Origin: Enoplosus armatus
Lineage: Eukaryota; Chordata; Actinopteri; Centrarchiformes; Enoplosidae
Assembly (NCBI RefSeq): GCF_043641665.1
Contig: NC_092181.1
Span: 13,859,963-13,923,962, forward strand
DNA length: 64,000 bases
Reading direction: 5' to 3'
Shown here: positions 50,785-62,700 of the stretch, piece by piece
Layout: every line of letters begins with the position of its first letter
How positions within the stretch are numbered: the stretch's first letter is position 1
Translations under genes and position numbers: made by a program
The notes under the pieces: generated by a model
The model's database searches: none
The model's input: the letters and a program-made list of their open reading frames with translations, nothing else
Told to the model about the DNA's origin: nothing

Positions 50785-50879
50785 TGTGTTGTGTCTGAGT
50801 CATACCCTTTCCCCCCCTTTGAAGTAACAGTTCAAATTAAGTTTAACAGTTCAGGTCAAGATGTACTTTAGGTGACCTG

Positions 50880-51420
50880 TCCCCCCAATACGGGGCCAGC
50901 CCTTACGCTTTTATGAAACTGCTAAAACAACAGTTGAAGGTACAACCACACGCCTGTGGTTTCTGCATCTGCCGGACACCCTACGCTTGCAGTGGAAAAA
51001 CCACAAGAGCACGGTTGCTTCGGTGCCTGCAGGCACCTCGTTAAACCTGGAAGTTGAAGCATGCTTTGTTAAGGTATGGAAAATGTATTTTTGTGATCTT
51101 GTGTGTTTTTACCCAATAGCTAAGGTGTTTGTGAGGAAGACCTTTTATGGATCTCCGACCCCCAAGAACAGGGGGCAAAGGTTATAAAAGGATGAGCAGA
51201 ACAAAGGCTGGAGAACTCGGCTTCTCTCTTAGACTGCCTTTTTGGTACCTTGGGGCTCTTGTTGTTTGTGAGACTTTGTTACTTGGTTTTTATATTTTCT
51301 TCTTTTTGAACATTTTGTATCCATTTACTCTTTTGATAAAACTCCAATAAAACTGGGATTGTATTTTGTACACTCCAACCAAACTCCTGTGTTGCTCCTC
51401 TCTGAGATCATCTAAGTAGC
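50880..51420 (+). mobile_element. LTR-like sequence (possible solo LTR of an endogenous retroelement)
   Basis: Ordered promoter and polyadenylation signals in a compact span: CCAAT at 51113-51117, TATAAAAG at 51183-51190, then AATAAA at 51346-51351 followed by a GT-rich stretch. The 163-base gap from TATA to AATAAA suits the R region of a retroviral or retrotransposon LTR. The left end may reach TGTGTT at 50785; exact TG..CA ends and target duplication were not established. No gag, pol or env reading frame is seen beside it, so any insertion here is without coding genes. Confidence 0.42.
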
Positions 51421-51669
51421 CACCCTCAGGTAAGAAGACTACTCTCCTTGAGATATGCCGACAGTAGATAATAATTTGACCTTGACTGGTGAATTTTGAT
51501 GAAAGCTGCTGTATTTATATTGTGATGTGCAACATGGAAGGACATGTTGAATAGGTTCAGCTCAGTTGTCTCATGTTTTGCTGCTGTTGTGTTATGTTTG
51601 GCGTTGAGGTCAAAGTTTTCTGAATACTTGGGACACAGGGAGGGATTTCCTAAATTTATCTCTAAATTA

Positions 51670-52060
51670 TAAATTAGGGTTAGGGCCCAGGCGCCCAGTG
51701 TAAAACCAGGCGAGTGTCCGCCACCCGTCATAGTGGACCTCCTCCAGTATTGATCTTTTCCTTCAGGGTCTTACTGGGGTACCACCGATCTCCAAACACC
51801 TACCACACACAGATATTCCTGCTAATATCCAGTCGTCGGCACATAGTCGACTATATAGGCCCTAGAGACGTGGTATTCCGGGAACGTAACTAGACTCCCT
51901 AAGCAGACTGAGACGGTCTTGGGTGTAGATTTTGGGAGTCCATTCGAAAACCTAAAGATTAGGTCGTAGAACAGCCATCAGTCAATGTAATATCCGCATT
52001 GGGTGGGGGTATCGGTTATAACATCTAAGAACCTCTTCGATGTCTAAGTGAATACATTTT
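51670..52060. other. CpG-containing tract of unknown origin
   Basis: A 390-base stretch with many CpG and short GC-rich words (GCGCCC, GTCGTCGGC, CCGGGAACG) between AT-rich flanks, starting just after the LTR-like sequence. No frame stays open for long, and no repeat partner was found in the window. Confidence 0.4.
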
Positions 52061-54540
52061 CCCAAGACAATGATTGTTAATGATAATGATTGTTGTTTTC
52101 AACCATCTTATCAGCAGATTGACATGAGAGATTCACTAAGCGGATTCATGCACCCCAGAGGATGAATCTCCATTTTCAACACTGAGCCTTGCCCCGTCCT
52201 CACGTTAAAATGTTACTTTTACACACACAATATCTCAACCTACCGCGTAAACCATAAAAGTAGCTGAGCATGTTCATGATCAAAAGGGACACACCCTTTG
52301 TTATTTTAATCACCTTCCTTTTCTGTTGATCCACACCCAGGACTCCAGGGCAAGATTTACATTTTTAACCCCAGTAATCATAGCGATATAAGAAAAACTA
52401 AATCACTGATATGCTGTTGTATTCTTTCACGGCAGAACAGTGCAAGTACAACTAATTTTCACAACGTGGTTCTGCAAATGTGTTCTACCATTAAGAAGCA
52501 TCTTAACACTAAAAAATAATACATACATCTCAACCAAACAGACCGTTTTGAAAAACTTGCATAAAATCGGCTTGCAACATACATAATCTTCAAGGTCATT
52601 GTTGTCACACACTCATAAAGGAAACAAAATAAAATGCCCACCACTGCCTCTAGATGTCACTAGACTAAGGACATCTGGGCAGACCATATAAGTCTAAGTG
52701 GTTCCATTTTATAAACAGATCCGTCAATCAAGACATGACAAGGACCATATTTCATATTTTGGGTTAGTGATTTTGAACTATTGCGCCCTCAGCTGTCCTG
52801 GTGGAGAACTCTTTGTTGTTTTCTCTTAGATTTGCTACCTTTTCCTGGTGTGATTTTCTGGGGGTTTTCTTGCTTTTACGGACAGTCTAAAGGCCCCGAC
52901 ACACTGAGTGTCTGTGGCTGACTATCGCTTGTAGTTTTTGTGGTATGTCCGTCTCCGCTGATACCAATCTGCCTTTATGAGTGGCCTTTAGGCTGCTTCA
53001 TCATGTTGAACAGTTTTTTTCATGTTTCATGTCTCTCTACTTTGAGCTGTCAAATAAAGGCAAAAATGCAACAACAAAAAAAATAACCAAGGAGCTTACG
53101 TAGCTCATCTGCGCCACAGGTGCTTTAACTAACAATAATAAAACCACACTGTGCTTATGTAGGCATCACATTGAAGAATGCAAACATTTATTAGATTAAA
53201 ATTAAATATCTGAGTATTTTAATTTCGAGGGGATTTATTCAATTTTTGTGCGGAATCCTATATGCGAATTCTTCTTCAACCATTGCGATGTCTGTGTTAA
53301 CCTGTTTTTCATCATTCACTGCCGATTCTTAACAGTGAATCACCAAACACACACAGGGTATTATGGCAGTTCCTGCTGTATTATTGATCTTCAGTCTGTG
53401 ATCTGCATATAGTGTTCCCTTAACATGAGATGTCAATGTCGCACGCGGCACAGTGTTGCAGTGTAGCCTAGCTGAATTTGTTCACACATGTAGATGTAGA
53501 CTAAAAAAGAGACTTGCCTAACCTCAAGGCTCCTTTCTAGAGACTAGCACTGCAGACCTGGTGTGCGAGATGTATGAGAGAAAGAGAGAAAAGCACAGGG
53601 CAAGGGAGAGCACAGCTATCAACTCCTACTCCAGATCACATGGATTTTGGAGTGTGAAAATACAACCTGCAAGGGGACTAGCTGTGACACAAACTACAGT
53701 AGGTTCAAGGGCTTATCCATGAAGACAGGAACATTTTAACGCTCATGATTACATCACCATAACTTGCCCTCTGCTGGCCTCCTGGGGAACTACAAGTTTT
53801 ATATACACAAGTGAGTCCACAAAATGGCTGACCTGTATCATGCTGTATAATGTCAGAAGACTGCTAAAAACTACAGACCACATATTGTTCATTAATGTGA
53901 TGGATTTGATTTTTAGGACGTTGAGAATGAAAGAGTTTGTCTTTGTCTTCTTGTGAGAATCCATCCATAGTGCCAAAAAAAAAAATTAAAAAATTTGAAA
54001 CACAGGCTAAAAAAATTACCATTGCAGGTTACCACACTAGCTGGGTTAGTATTTTTCCTGTAACATTAGGTTGGACTGTTTTCTCGTCTCGTGTGCCATT
54101 TTTTAACATTTTTTAAAACCGAAATTAAACAAAGCGCAAACCACTCAAGGTCACTCACATGTTGGGTAGTTGAACACATAGAGGACAACTCAAAACACTT
54201 ACATCCCTATGATGCATCACCTACAAACCTACAATGTCACCACTGTCTGTAGTGTAAGTTTACAGACAATGTTTCAGACTGTTGTTCACCTGACTCCTCC
54301 TCCACAATATAATCCCTCCCCCTCTGCCCCACAGTTCGTCTGTCGTGGACAAATCACACACCCCTCCCTTTCCATGCTAATACTCCCTGTTGTCCCTGGT
54401 TCCAACCGTCGGCTCTGTGAGGTTGTTTCGACTTCACTGCAGTTTGATTGCTTCAAGCAGAGGTGCTGCTGCTCTAAAACACGCCTGATCATCCATACAA
54501 ACCGATCTATCGCGTCCTGGAGCTGTTCATACATACCTTG
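52061..54540. other. Intergenic, no gene seen
   Basis: No gene recognised. The stretch GGCCCCGACACACTGAGTG at 52892-52910 resembles the end of a fish DNA-transposon family, and 54580-54680 may hold the partner end. Otherwise it is AT-rich and without structure. Confidence 0.45.
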
Positions 54541-54544
54541 CCGG

Positions 54545-54980
54545 CTTTAGCTACCGACTTCAACACCGCCGCGAGTAGAGAGACTGGAAAAAACGGAAGA
54601 AGACTACCGTTCAGTACGAAGGCAACGGTTGGTCAACGCGAGCGGGTCTGTCGACCAACCGCCGCCGACGGCTGACGTATGGTTATGGTGGATTTTTTTT
54701 TTGTGCACGAAAAGAGGAGGAGTCTATCTGAGAGCGAAAGAGGACAGCAGTCGGTTGAGTCCGCGAATGCACAACTACACAGTTGTTGTGGCATAGCTCA
54801 CTAGTTTACCAATTGAATGTTGAAACCCATGGACTGATACCACATCCTGACAGCAACGGAGGTACGCAAAAGGGTCCGGGAGAGTTCCGACAACGGCAGG
54901 AGGTGGAGGAGGAGGAGGAGACAGTCTGCTACAGACTGAGACTGAAAATCGCGGGAACATCGCTTGGCGACGCGTAGAGT
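54545..54980 (+). promoter_or_regulatory. CpG-rich putative promoter and first exon of a gene to the right
   Basis: The segment is far richer in CpG than its surroundings (ACCGCCGCGAG, CAACGCGAGCGGG, CGCCGCCGACGG) and ends in a strong donor, AGAGTCG|GTGAGTC, at about 54981. The pattern fits a 5' UTR exon of a plus-strand gene with a long first intron. The open frame at 54783-54977 ends within the exon and is probably an upstream ORF or chance. No coding exon was recognised from here to the end of the window. Confidence 0.42.
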
Positions 54981-57900
54981 CGGTGAGTCGTGGTATTGCA
55001 ACTAGCATGCTAGCCAAGCAGCTCTCACTTGCTACAATTTTGTAGTGCAAATGGATAATATCCTTCTTTGAACTTGGGCGCATGAATATAAATGAAATAC
55101 ATTTGATCATGAATTATAAAACAGATCTCTCTGTTTTTGGTATGTGGATGACAGGGTGAGATTGTAGCGGGCGTAGAAAGCAATGTTAGCTAGCACTCAC
55201 CTAACATTAGTTACTAGTTTAATGGATAACACATATAACATTTTAATGATAGCAATGTTACTTTTTTCACTTTATGGTAAAATACAACCAGCTCACGTCA
55301 CTGAAATGTTGTCATTAATGAAAGCGTCCTCACGAGTTTCGGAATTGCGTAAATTGCTTTTATGAAATAATTTAATTAACTAATGGATATGAATTCTGAA
55401 TGATGTTCTGTTAAATATTACCTTAAGGGAACATTTTCTTATTATACAGGTTAAGTGTCCTTTTGTTTTGTGTAAAACAAATGAACATAGCTGCTTTTAA
55501 AGTGTGACGCTATTCTTGTTGCTAAGCTAACATTTACTTGGTTGAAGAATGCTTGTATACAAATTCACACACAAGCATATGAACAAAAAGAAAATAAGGA
55601 CCCAGTTCTGTGTTTGTTCAAGTATGAGATGCCCTCACACCACTCAGTCTAATGTAATTAATCAAATACTTTTTGATGTAATTCAGTGACTTCCCCATTT
55701 AGCAACTGGAAACATACATTTGCGTCTACATTGCGAATGTATTTGTACCTCACTAGTCTCAAAGGTCCAACTAAATCCAGCAACATCCAGCATACTGCAG
55801 AGGTCACACTTTGGGGGAGGGGCAAAAATGAAGACAGATTTTGGTGAGATGTTGTCTGACTTGAGATAATAAGTGGTGTAGGTGATAGAAATATGATAAA
55901 TTAGCTTTGTTACTTTAATTATTGCCCTTGGTAGAGCTTTAATGAAGAGTTTTTGGCTTCTTTTAGATACTTCCACAATTCAAAGAAGATTATTAGAGAG
56001 CATCCCCACATTGAAAAGCAACACTAAATTGGGGTCTAAATGGCACAGAATAAAAAATGTGCTGAAGTGAAGAGGAAACTGCTGCATTCCCTACATTGTG
56101 CAGTTAAACCCCCCTCTTGGTCTAAAGTGGTACAGCCCAGTAATTTTCCATGCACCACACTGTCCCAGGATGTGGGTGTGGCTTAATGTCAATGGCAATA
56201 CAAGAGTTTAGCAGTTTTTCATCTTGCCCTGTTCTGGGGGATTTTAAAAGAGAAAAAAAATCTGCATCTTTTTTGATTTAGTGAAGTGATGTACAGATAA
56301 GTGGCCAATTGAGTGTTTGCTATATGAACATGAGAGCCACAAGTCAGTAACAGTTTAGGGAATTTGGCAATGTGCAGATTTGGACTATTTCACCATATTC
56401 ATGATGTGTTTTTAAAAAATGACTCAATTTAGTCCCTACAAAGTGAGCTGTTTCAGGGATACTTTTACCTTTTGGGAACATGGTACAGCCCTGTTTCTAC
56501 TTTCACCTCCCCCACTTCACCCAGTGGCAGTGCTCACATGGTGCACTTGTCTGTTTTCTTTCTGCTGAAGAGGAAGCAGCCTCGAAAGGCTCCACCTACA
56601 TTTTTCAAAAGCTTTCCTGTAGATGTTAGAAATGATTTGCTTAGCTTAATTTGTTTACCTCTCATCCAATGCAATCAATGAGAATTTCCTATTGATCATA
56701 CAACTGCTCAACAATTTGCAGAGCTAGCAACATTCAAATGTATACTAATCAAGAATGTAGGAAAATTTGAGGTTCTGCCTGGCTATAGTTTAAAAATGAG
56801 ACCTTCAAATGTCCTTCATATGGGGAAAAAGAAGAGTTTATGTGCCTGGTGGTGGCACCTTTTTCCATCCTGGTAGATGTTCGAGAGGAAATGGTTATCT
56901 TGACAGATGTTCTGTAGAGTTGGAGTTAACCCTGTCTATATTTTTTACAATTCAAAAATGAAACACACGCCATGGATGACAAATCAGTCATTTCATACAA
57001 TTTATTATAAGGGTGCTACAGTACAGTAACCCTATATTTACAGACAGAATTGATTAGTTTGTCTGTAATGTAAAAACAGTCTGCAGCGTGTCTCATCTCA
57101 TCATAATTGAAAATATCTGCCTAATTTTAATGCCATATTTTACAGACTTTGTTGATGTAAATCAATTCGGGAGTGATGGTAAGTTTTTTAAACCATGTCA
57201 ACTCCATAAGATCCGGTTTCAACCAGTTACAGCCGGTTTCTTTTCTTCAAGCTGAAAATGCGAGTGATAAGAAATATGATCTTAGTTAAGTCTCAAAATA
57301 CCCCGTGTTTGTTATTCATCATTCATATCTTGCTATGCTGATAATTAGCCTTGTTTAAATTAGTATTTTGCATTTCACACATAGGCCATAATAAATTAGT
57401 CAGGCATACATGTTTGTGTGTCTATTTTAGGGGGCCCTATTACACAAATTGTATCCTTATTTGTAATTTTTATGGACTACATTAGTGCTTACAATGTGTA
57501 TACATGCAACATATGAACAATTCAATCATGTTCGAAGTAAACAATTTATTTGTCATTTAAATATAAACTCCCATTTTAAAGAGAGGTTGGGGCAAGAGCA
57601 GATGTCTCACAAATATGTTCAGGCTTGCACATAGATACACCTGTCTCCTCCCACTCCCATTGCCCTGTGCATGTTTCAGTGTGTCTGCACCATTCATTTA
57701 GTCGTGGGAGAACGCTGTCTGAATTAACAGCGCTAAGGCAACCCCCTCTGCGCAGTATTGCCCTATTTATCGCTCTTTAGCCCCTTTCAGACATGCACAT
57801 CGTTATGTAAATGAGAAGGCAAGTTAACATGTTGCTCACATGTCTGCATAAGTGCCCAAGACATGGCGGCAATCTCACTAGGTTGGATCTAGTAAAATGT

Positions 57901-60900
57901 CTGACACGTGTCTGAATTGCCCTTAGATTAACACGAAGCCCACAGCAGCACAAGGTAAAAAATGCACAGAAAGACGCACGTCGTCTTGTTCGCCTTACCA
58001 AGAGCACTTGATAAATTATTACTTAATTATCATTTCCTTTTTGCACAAAGGGAATAAAGTCCGTTTCATAAAACATGAAACATTGTAAGTAAGCCAGTTT
58101 TCATTTGTTGAGGAGATTGTTCTCATGTCAAATCAGTCTTTAAAAATTATTTTTTCCTCTTGCAGTGTGAGGACAAAGAAGGAAAAAACAAAAAAACATC
58201 CTCCTACAACCACAGCATTAATTGACCAACAGAAAACACTCCTTCATATAATTTATTTACATGTCACCACAGTGGACCGAGTGCTAAGTGCAGCTCTATT
58301 GGAAAAAATCCTGTCATGTCTGAATAATGCCAAAAGGAACATTTATTTAATAAACACCTATGTGTGAATTACAAAAAGCCATCACTTTATTAGTCTGCAT
58401 ATGCGAGCGAAAATGAGTGTGTGAATGTGAAAAATGAATTGGCCCCCCGAAGTCACCAAGGAATACACAGATTTGCTAAATTCGCAGGGTCAATGCTGTT
58501 AGCAGGCTTCTTAGTTTTTTTCCGAAGCTTTATAAACATTTATTTCAAAAAGACCAATGGGTGTGTTGGTAAATAGCTTACTGTTCATGTCATTTTCCAG
58601 CCTGTATAGTCTGTTTACCTATCTCTGGTTTTCTTTTCCATGGAAACTACTGAGTAAGCTCATTTTATTAAAAATTGTGTCGTTAACTTGCAAGATAAAC
58701 TGACTGGATTTTGTAATTCACGTCAGACGATGGGTTCAGAAATTGCATTTCGGCCAATGCGTTCCGCCTCTTTTGCTCTTTACACGGGCTGTTTAGAACC
58801 TTTCCTTAGTTTTTACCTTGCATTTTGATTTGATCACTGGAATGTTTGTGCATTCTGTCTTCAATAAACACCAAATATACCGACTGAGATGTTTGCCGTA
58901 AGCTAGCTAGCAACATACAACCCTGTGTGAAGAGTGGATGTGTGTGTGGCAATTGCTTTGCCATTGTGCCATGTCTTAAATGTGCTTTGCTTTCTGTCTG
59001 AACACACCATTCGTGTGCTGATTTTGTTTGTTATGGTGGTTTTAAGGCTTAAGCATTCTTGAAACAAAACCATGTCTAAAGACAAAAGTGTTTATACTTA
59101 TTCCAAATGGCCAAAATTGAAGGCAGGGCAAAAATCCAGCAGTTATAGGCTCTTCCGGGCTGCACGACAATGCCTCCCTGATCTCTTTCCACCCTGGCTT
59201 TTGCTGGTCTTTGTAGTCTTAACCCCAAGGCTGACTTGTTCAGAGTTATCTGCAAGCTTGAGCTGCTTGAACAAGTTATCTCAAGCCACACTTTGGCCAT
59301 ACTTTAGAGAGAGATGCTTGTGGTGCAAGGGGTTTCAGAAACCACTGAGGAAGAGCCCACATTGCCCACCACAGCTCTACCAAAAACTCTGGGTGGTGGG
59401 TTGGTGTTAATTCCTGGAGACTTGAACCAGCAACTACCTTTCTGGCTTGTAGTTCTGCCAAAGAGTCTAATGTAAGGCAACTGGGTATGGTAGTTCCCCA
59501 GCAACAGTTCCTTCGTGTAATGTATAGCAACTGTTCAGTGTGTACGCAAGTAGCAATGTTGGACCATGATTATGACTTACCAAATTCATCTTTGGTGGTA
59601 GTTGACAACTTGGCGCCTCAAGCTTTTAGAGTCCCAGTCAGTTGATGTGGCATTCTGAATCTTAGCACAGAATCCTTCCAGTCAATCTAGTCTTACTATT
59701 GCATTATCCAAAAATATTTTGCAGTGTAATGTTTTATTGTCCCTGTTGGGGATGCTAATTTAGATTTTTTTCCCCCGACTGATAGCCGACCCTTGTTTAC
59801 CAATGATTAACCCTTAACCAACAAGAGTCAAATTTAGTATTTAGGATGGATGAATGTCTGTGGCCTATTGATAAATACCAGTAGGTCTACAACAAATGTT
59901 TTTGTTTTTCAGAAGGTTTTTAGAAAGGGTTTATTTTTACATGTGCAATAGCAGCATTAACAACAGAACATGAGGATTCACACATAGTAGACTGACTCAC
60001 ATTGAATCCTCTAGCACTGATCGCTGTGTAGAACCTTTAGTAGGTATAACAGCGTAAATCTCCCGTGTAGAATTTTTTTATGAATTAAATGTATAATATA
60101 TAAATAAATAGCCTAGCAACAGGAGCCAGACTTTTGTAATAGGCTAATCAATCAAAACAGCCAACAGGTAAACAAAACAGAAACTTGTGGTCGCATTTTG
60201 GCCAGGCCTACCTCAATCCTGACTCGTGGACAGCTTGTCTACTGATTTTTATTCAGAAATATCAATGTGTCGACATGCTATGGGGTTAGTCTGGTGCGCA
60301 GTCCGTTGACTGTGGGACCCGCTGCAGATAATACCCGCTCAGATGGTACTGATGTCCGGGAAACGCCGGGATAGCGCCTCGCTCTGGAAGCGTGTCTGAA
60401 TACTTTTCCACCGGTCAAGAGTATCCAATGAGGGGGGATTGTCTCTCATACAGGTGTCCACCTCTGCCTCTGGGTCATTAGCTTGATGACGGGTGCTGTA
60501 GTCGTCTCCCAGGAGCAACATCGTGGCTATTATATAATTTTTCTTTAACTGTTTTAATTGGTCAAAATTCGTATTGTCGGTTAACGGTTAAACGATTCAT
60601 TATCAACATCCCTAGCTGTCAGAAATCTCTACTAGAGCTGGTGTTAAGGTTACATGTCAACATTGTCTTGCTGGCATTATCATGGGTTTCCTTGAACCAT
60701 CAAGTTTAAGCAGCTGTAAGGGCTGTGGCATACTCGATTAGAACTAGTTTCTACGATGTGTTGTCCGACCATGTGGGAAAAATGTGTTCATGGTTGTTCC
60801 AAACACCCACACTGTAAGATGTAGTGAAAAGCCGGTTGTCATAGTGATCGGGGAGATGCAACGTTGTTTAAATATGGGTAAAACAGTGCACATTTTCAGA

Positions 60901-61220
60901 CATAAGTTTCAACCCTGGTTCCTTTCTCACCACTGCTTAACTGGCCTATGACGACGTGAAGTGGGTGTGGATGTCTGATTTTATGTACTTCCATAGTGAT
61001 GTTCCGTGACACAGTAAATTAGGCTCTTACTAGCCACTAACTGCGCCGGCCCCTCTGCACACCACCCCCACACTACACAAATGCATTATCTCGCTCTCCT
61101 TCGTTGGTTGGGTATTGCATCTTTGGGTACTTGTATTGGTCAGTTGTTGACTCCCTGAAGCTGAAATAAAACCTTTGCCACAGACAAATCTGTAGCTGGC
61201 TCGTGAGGAAGAACATGATT
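54981..61220. other. Long stretch without recognised gene
   Basis: Possible long first intron of the gene suggested at 54545. Only a 33-base open micro-exon candidate (57146-57178) stands out. 57780-57815 (CCCCTTTCAGACATGCAC..) resembles a common fish repeat end. 58721-58795 is a direct copy of part of the inverted repeat at 62373-62700. Nothing else is supportable. Confidence 0.45.
57146..57178 (+). other. Micro-exon candidate (33 bases)
   Basis: Flanked by TATTTTACAG and GTAAGT. One frame is open across it (phase: two bases, then FVDVNQFGSD plus one base). Splice signals are good, but a chance match is likely at this length. Confidence 0.2.
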
Positions 61221-61249
61221 AGCTTAATCTTGAAGCATGTCTGCGTACA

Positions 61250-61830
61250 AAGTGGTGCGGTCATGGTGCTGCCAATCGCCAGAAGGCAGAGGAATGCAAT
61301 TGTCGTGCCGGAGTAGAGTGTTTGAACATGGTTTGGAGGTAGGAAGAAGCAGTACCCTTAACTTCCTTGTAGGCCAACAGAGTATTAAACTGGATGCGAG
61401 CTGCAACAGGGAGCCAGTGTAGTTAACAGAGAAGTAGAGTGGTGTGGCCTAGCTCCAGGTGGGAGGTCAGGTGTCCGAAGCGGCTCCCATAGACTTAAGG
61501 AGGGAGTTGCAGTAGTCAAGAACCTGACAAGAACCTGCATGAGCACCTGGACCGTTTCACTTGGATAAAGGGGCGAATTCTCCTGATATTGTACAGGATG
61601 AATCTACATGAACGGTTTACTGCTCTGATGTTTGCTGAGAACAACAGGTTGTCATAGGGTAACACCCAGTTTGCTGTCCAAGTTGGCATCACCACAGTAT
61701 TGTTACTGGTGATAGACAGGTCTCGGAACAGGCATTCTTTTGTCTTGAAGGAACACAAGTGTGGTCTTGTTTAGGTGGTGCCTTGGTATTCACTGCCAGG
61801 AAAGCAGTGATATGAGCTTACACCTAAGCG
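61250..61830 (-). mobile_element. LINE reverse-transcriptase C-terminal fragment
   Basis: On the minus strand, from right to left: SITSNNTVVMPTWTANW..LPYDNLLFSANIRAVNRS, then CRFILYNIRRIRPF, then after breaks LHWLPVAARIQFNTLLAYK and SSYLQTMFKHSTPARQLHSS. This order is that of the thumb and end of the reverse transcriptase in abundant fish non-LTR elements. Frameshifts and missing parts show a dead, truncated copy. Confidence 0.8.
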
Positions 61831-62372
61831 TCAGATGAGCGTAATGAGAATAGTAAGGCGTTGTCAGCATAGCAATGGTAGGAGCTCAAATTCGCGGAAT
61901 TTACGGTGGTAAAAAATAACTAATGGAACCAGCAGCTCATTTTCATTTTGCAACTCTGTAGTCACGCGATAAAACTATCCTATGTAAAGAAACAATATGC
62001 TAAAGCAAAATTTGGATATTTTGATTTATCCATGCAAGGCAACTCACGCTAGTTAAGTTAGCTTGCTTTTTATACTACGGTTACCTGCAAGAGCACCAGT
62101 CACAGCTCCAGTTGGTTGGGGTTGTCCAGTGTAGAGCTTGAGAAAGAAGTTAAAATCCTCGAATTGTCGATTTTGGAAATCTTCAGAACAACCCTCTAGG
62201 GCTTTACGTAAAACGCTGTGATATCTCTTAAAATGAATGGCCAACAAAAGTCTCCATCTCAAGAAATTTTCTTAAAGATAATTGTAAAACTATGAAAAAT
62301 ACAGGATAACAATTCCAATGTTGTTGTTCTATTTGTCAGTGGTGCCTAAAATGATTGAGGACTGGTGTAGCC

Positions 62373-62700
62373 TGGCCAATCTCAGAACCCATCGGCTTTC
62401 GTCTGACGACAATTTAGCCGGCCACTGTTTCGGGGCTTCCAGTGTAGCAAGCGGATATCCAGATAACAACGGGCTAAGGCTTCCTCTTCCATGCACTGAT
62501 CTTTGTTTGCGGTCTGATTAGCAATCTTGGAACGCACCGGCTATCATCTGACTACGATTTGAATGCAGATACATTTAAAAAAAAGTTAGTAAAAAGCTAA
62601 TCTCTAGGGTTCCAAGATTGATAAAAAGCTAAATCGTCTTTAGACGATAGCTGATGGGTTCCGAGATTGCATTTTGGCCAATGCGTTCCACCTCTTTTGC
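62373..62700. repeat. Imperfect inverted-repeat (fold-back) element
   Basis: Left arm 62373-62410 (TGGCCAATCTCAGAACCC..TTTCGTCTGACGA) pairs with the reverse complement of 62641-62680, with one small gap and few mismatches. An inner pair, CAATCTTGGAAC at about 62522 and GTTCCAAGATTG at about 62609, lies between. The right arm has a direct copy at 58721-58795. No coding capacity; a fold-back or MITE-type repeat. Confidence 0.6.

Noticed and set aside
54775..55110. Minus-strand 111-codon frame with a proline run
   Set aside because: The proline run mirrors a GGAGGAGG purine tract in the putative first exon; no homology or splice support.
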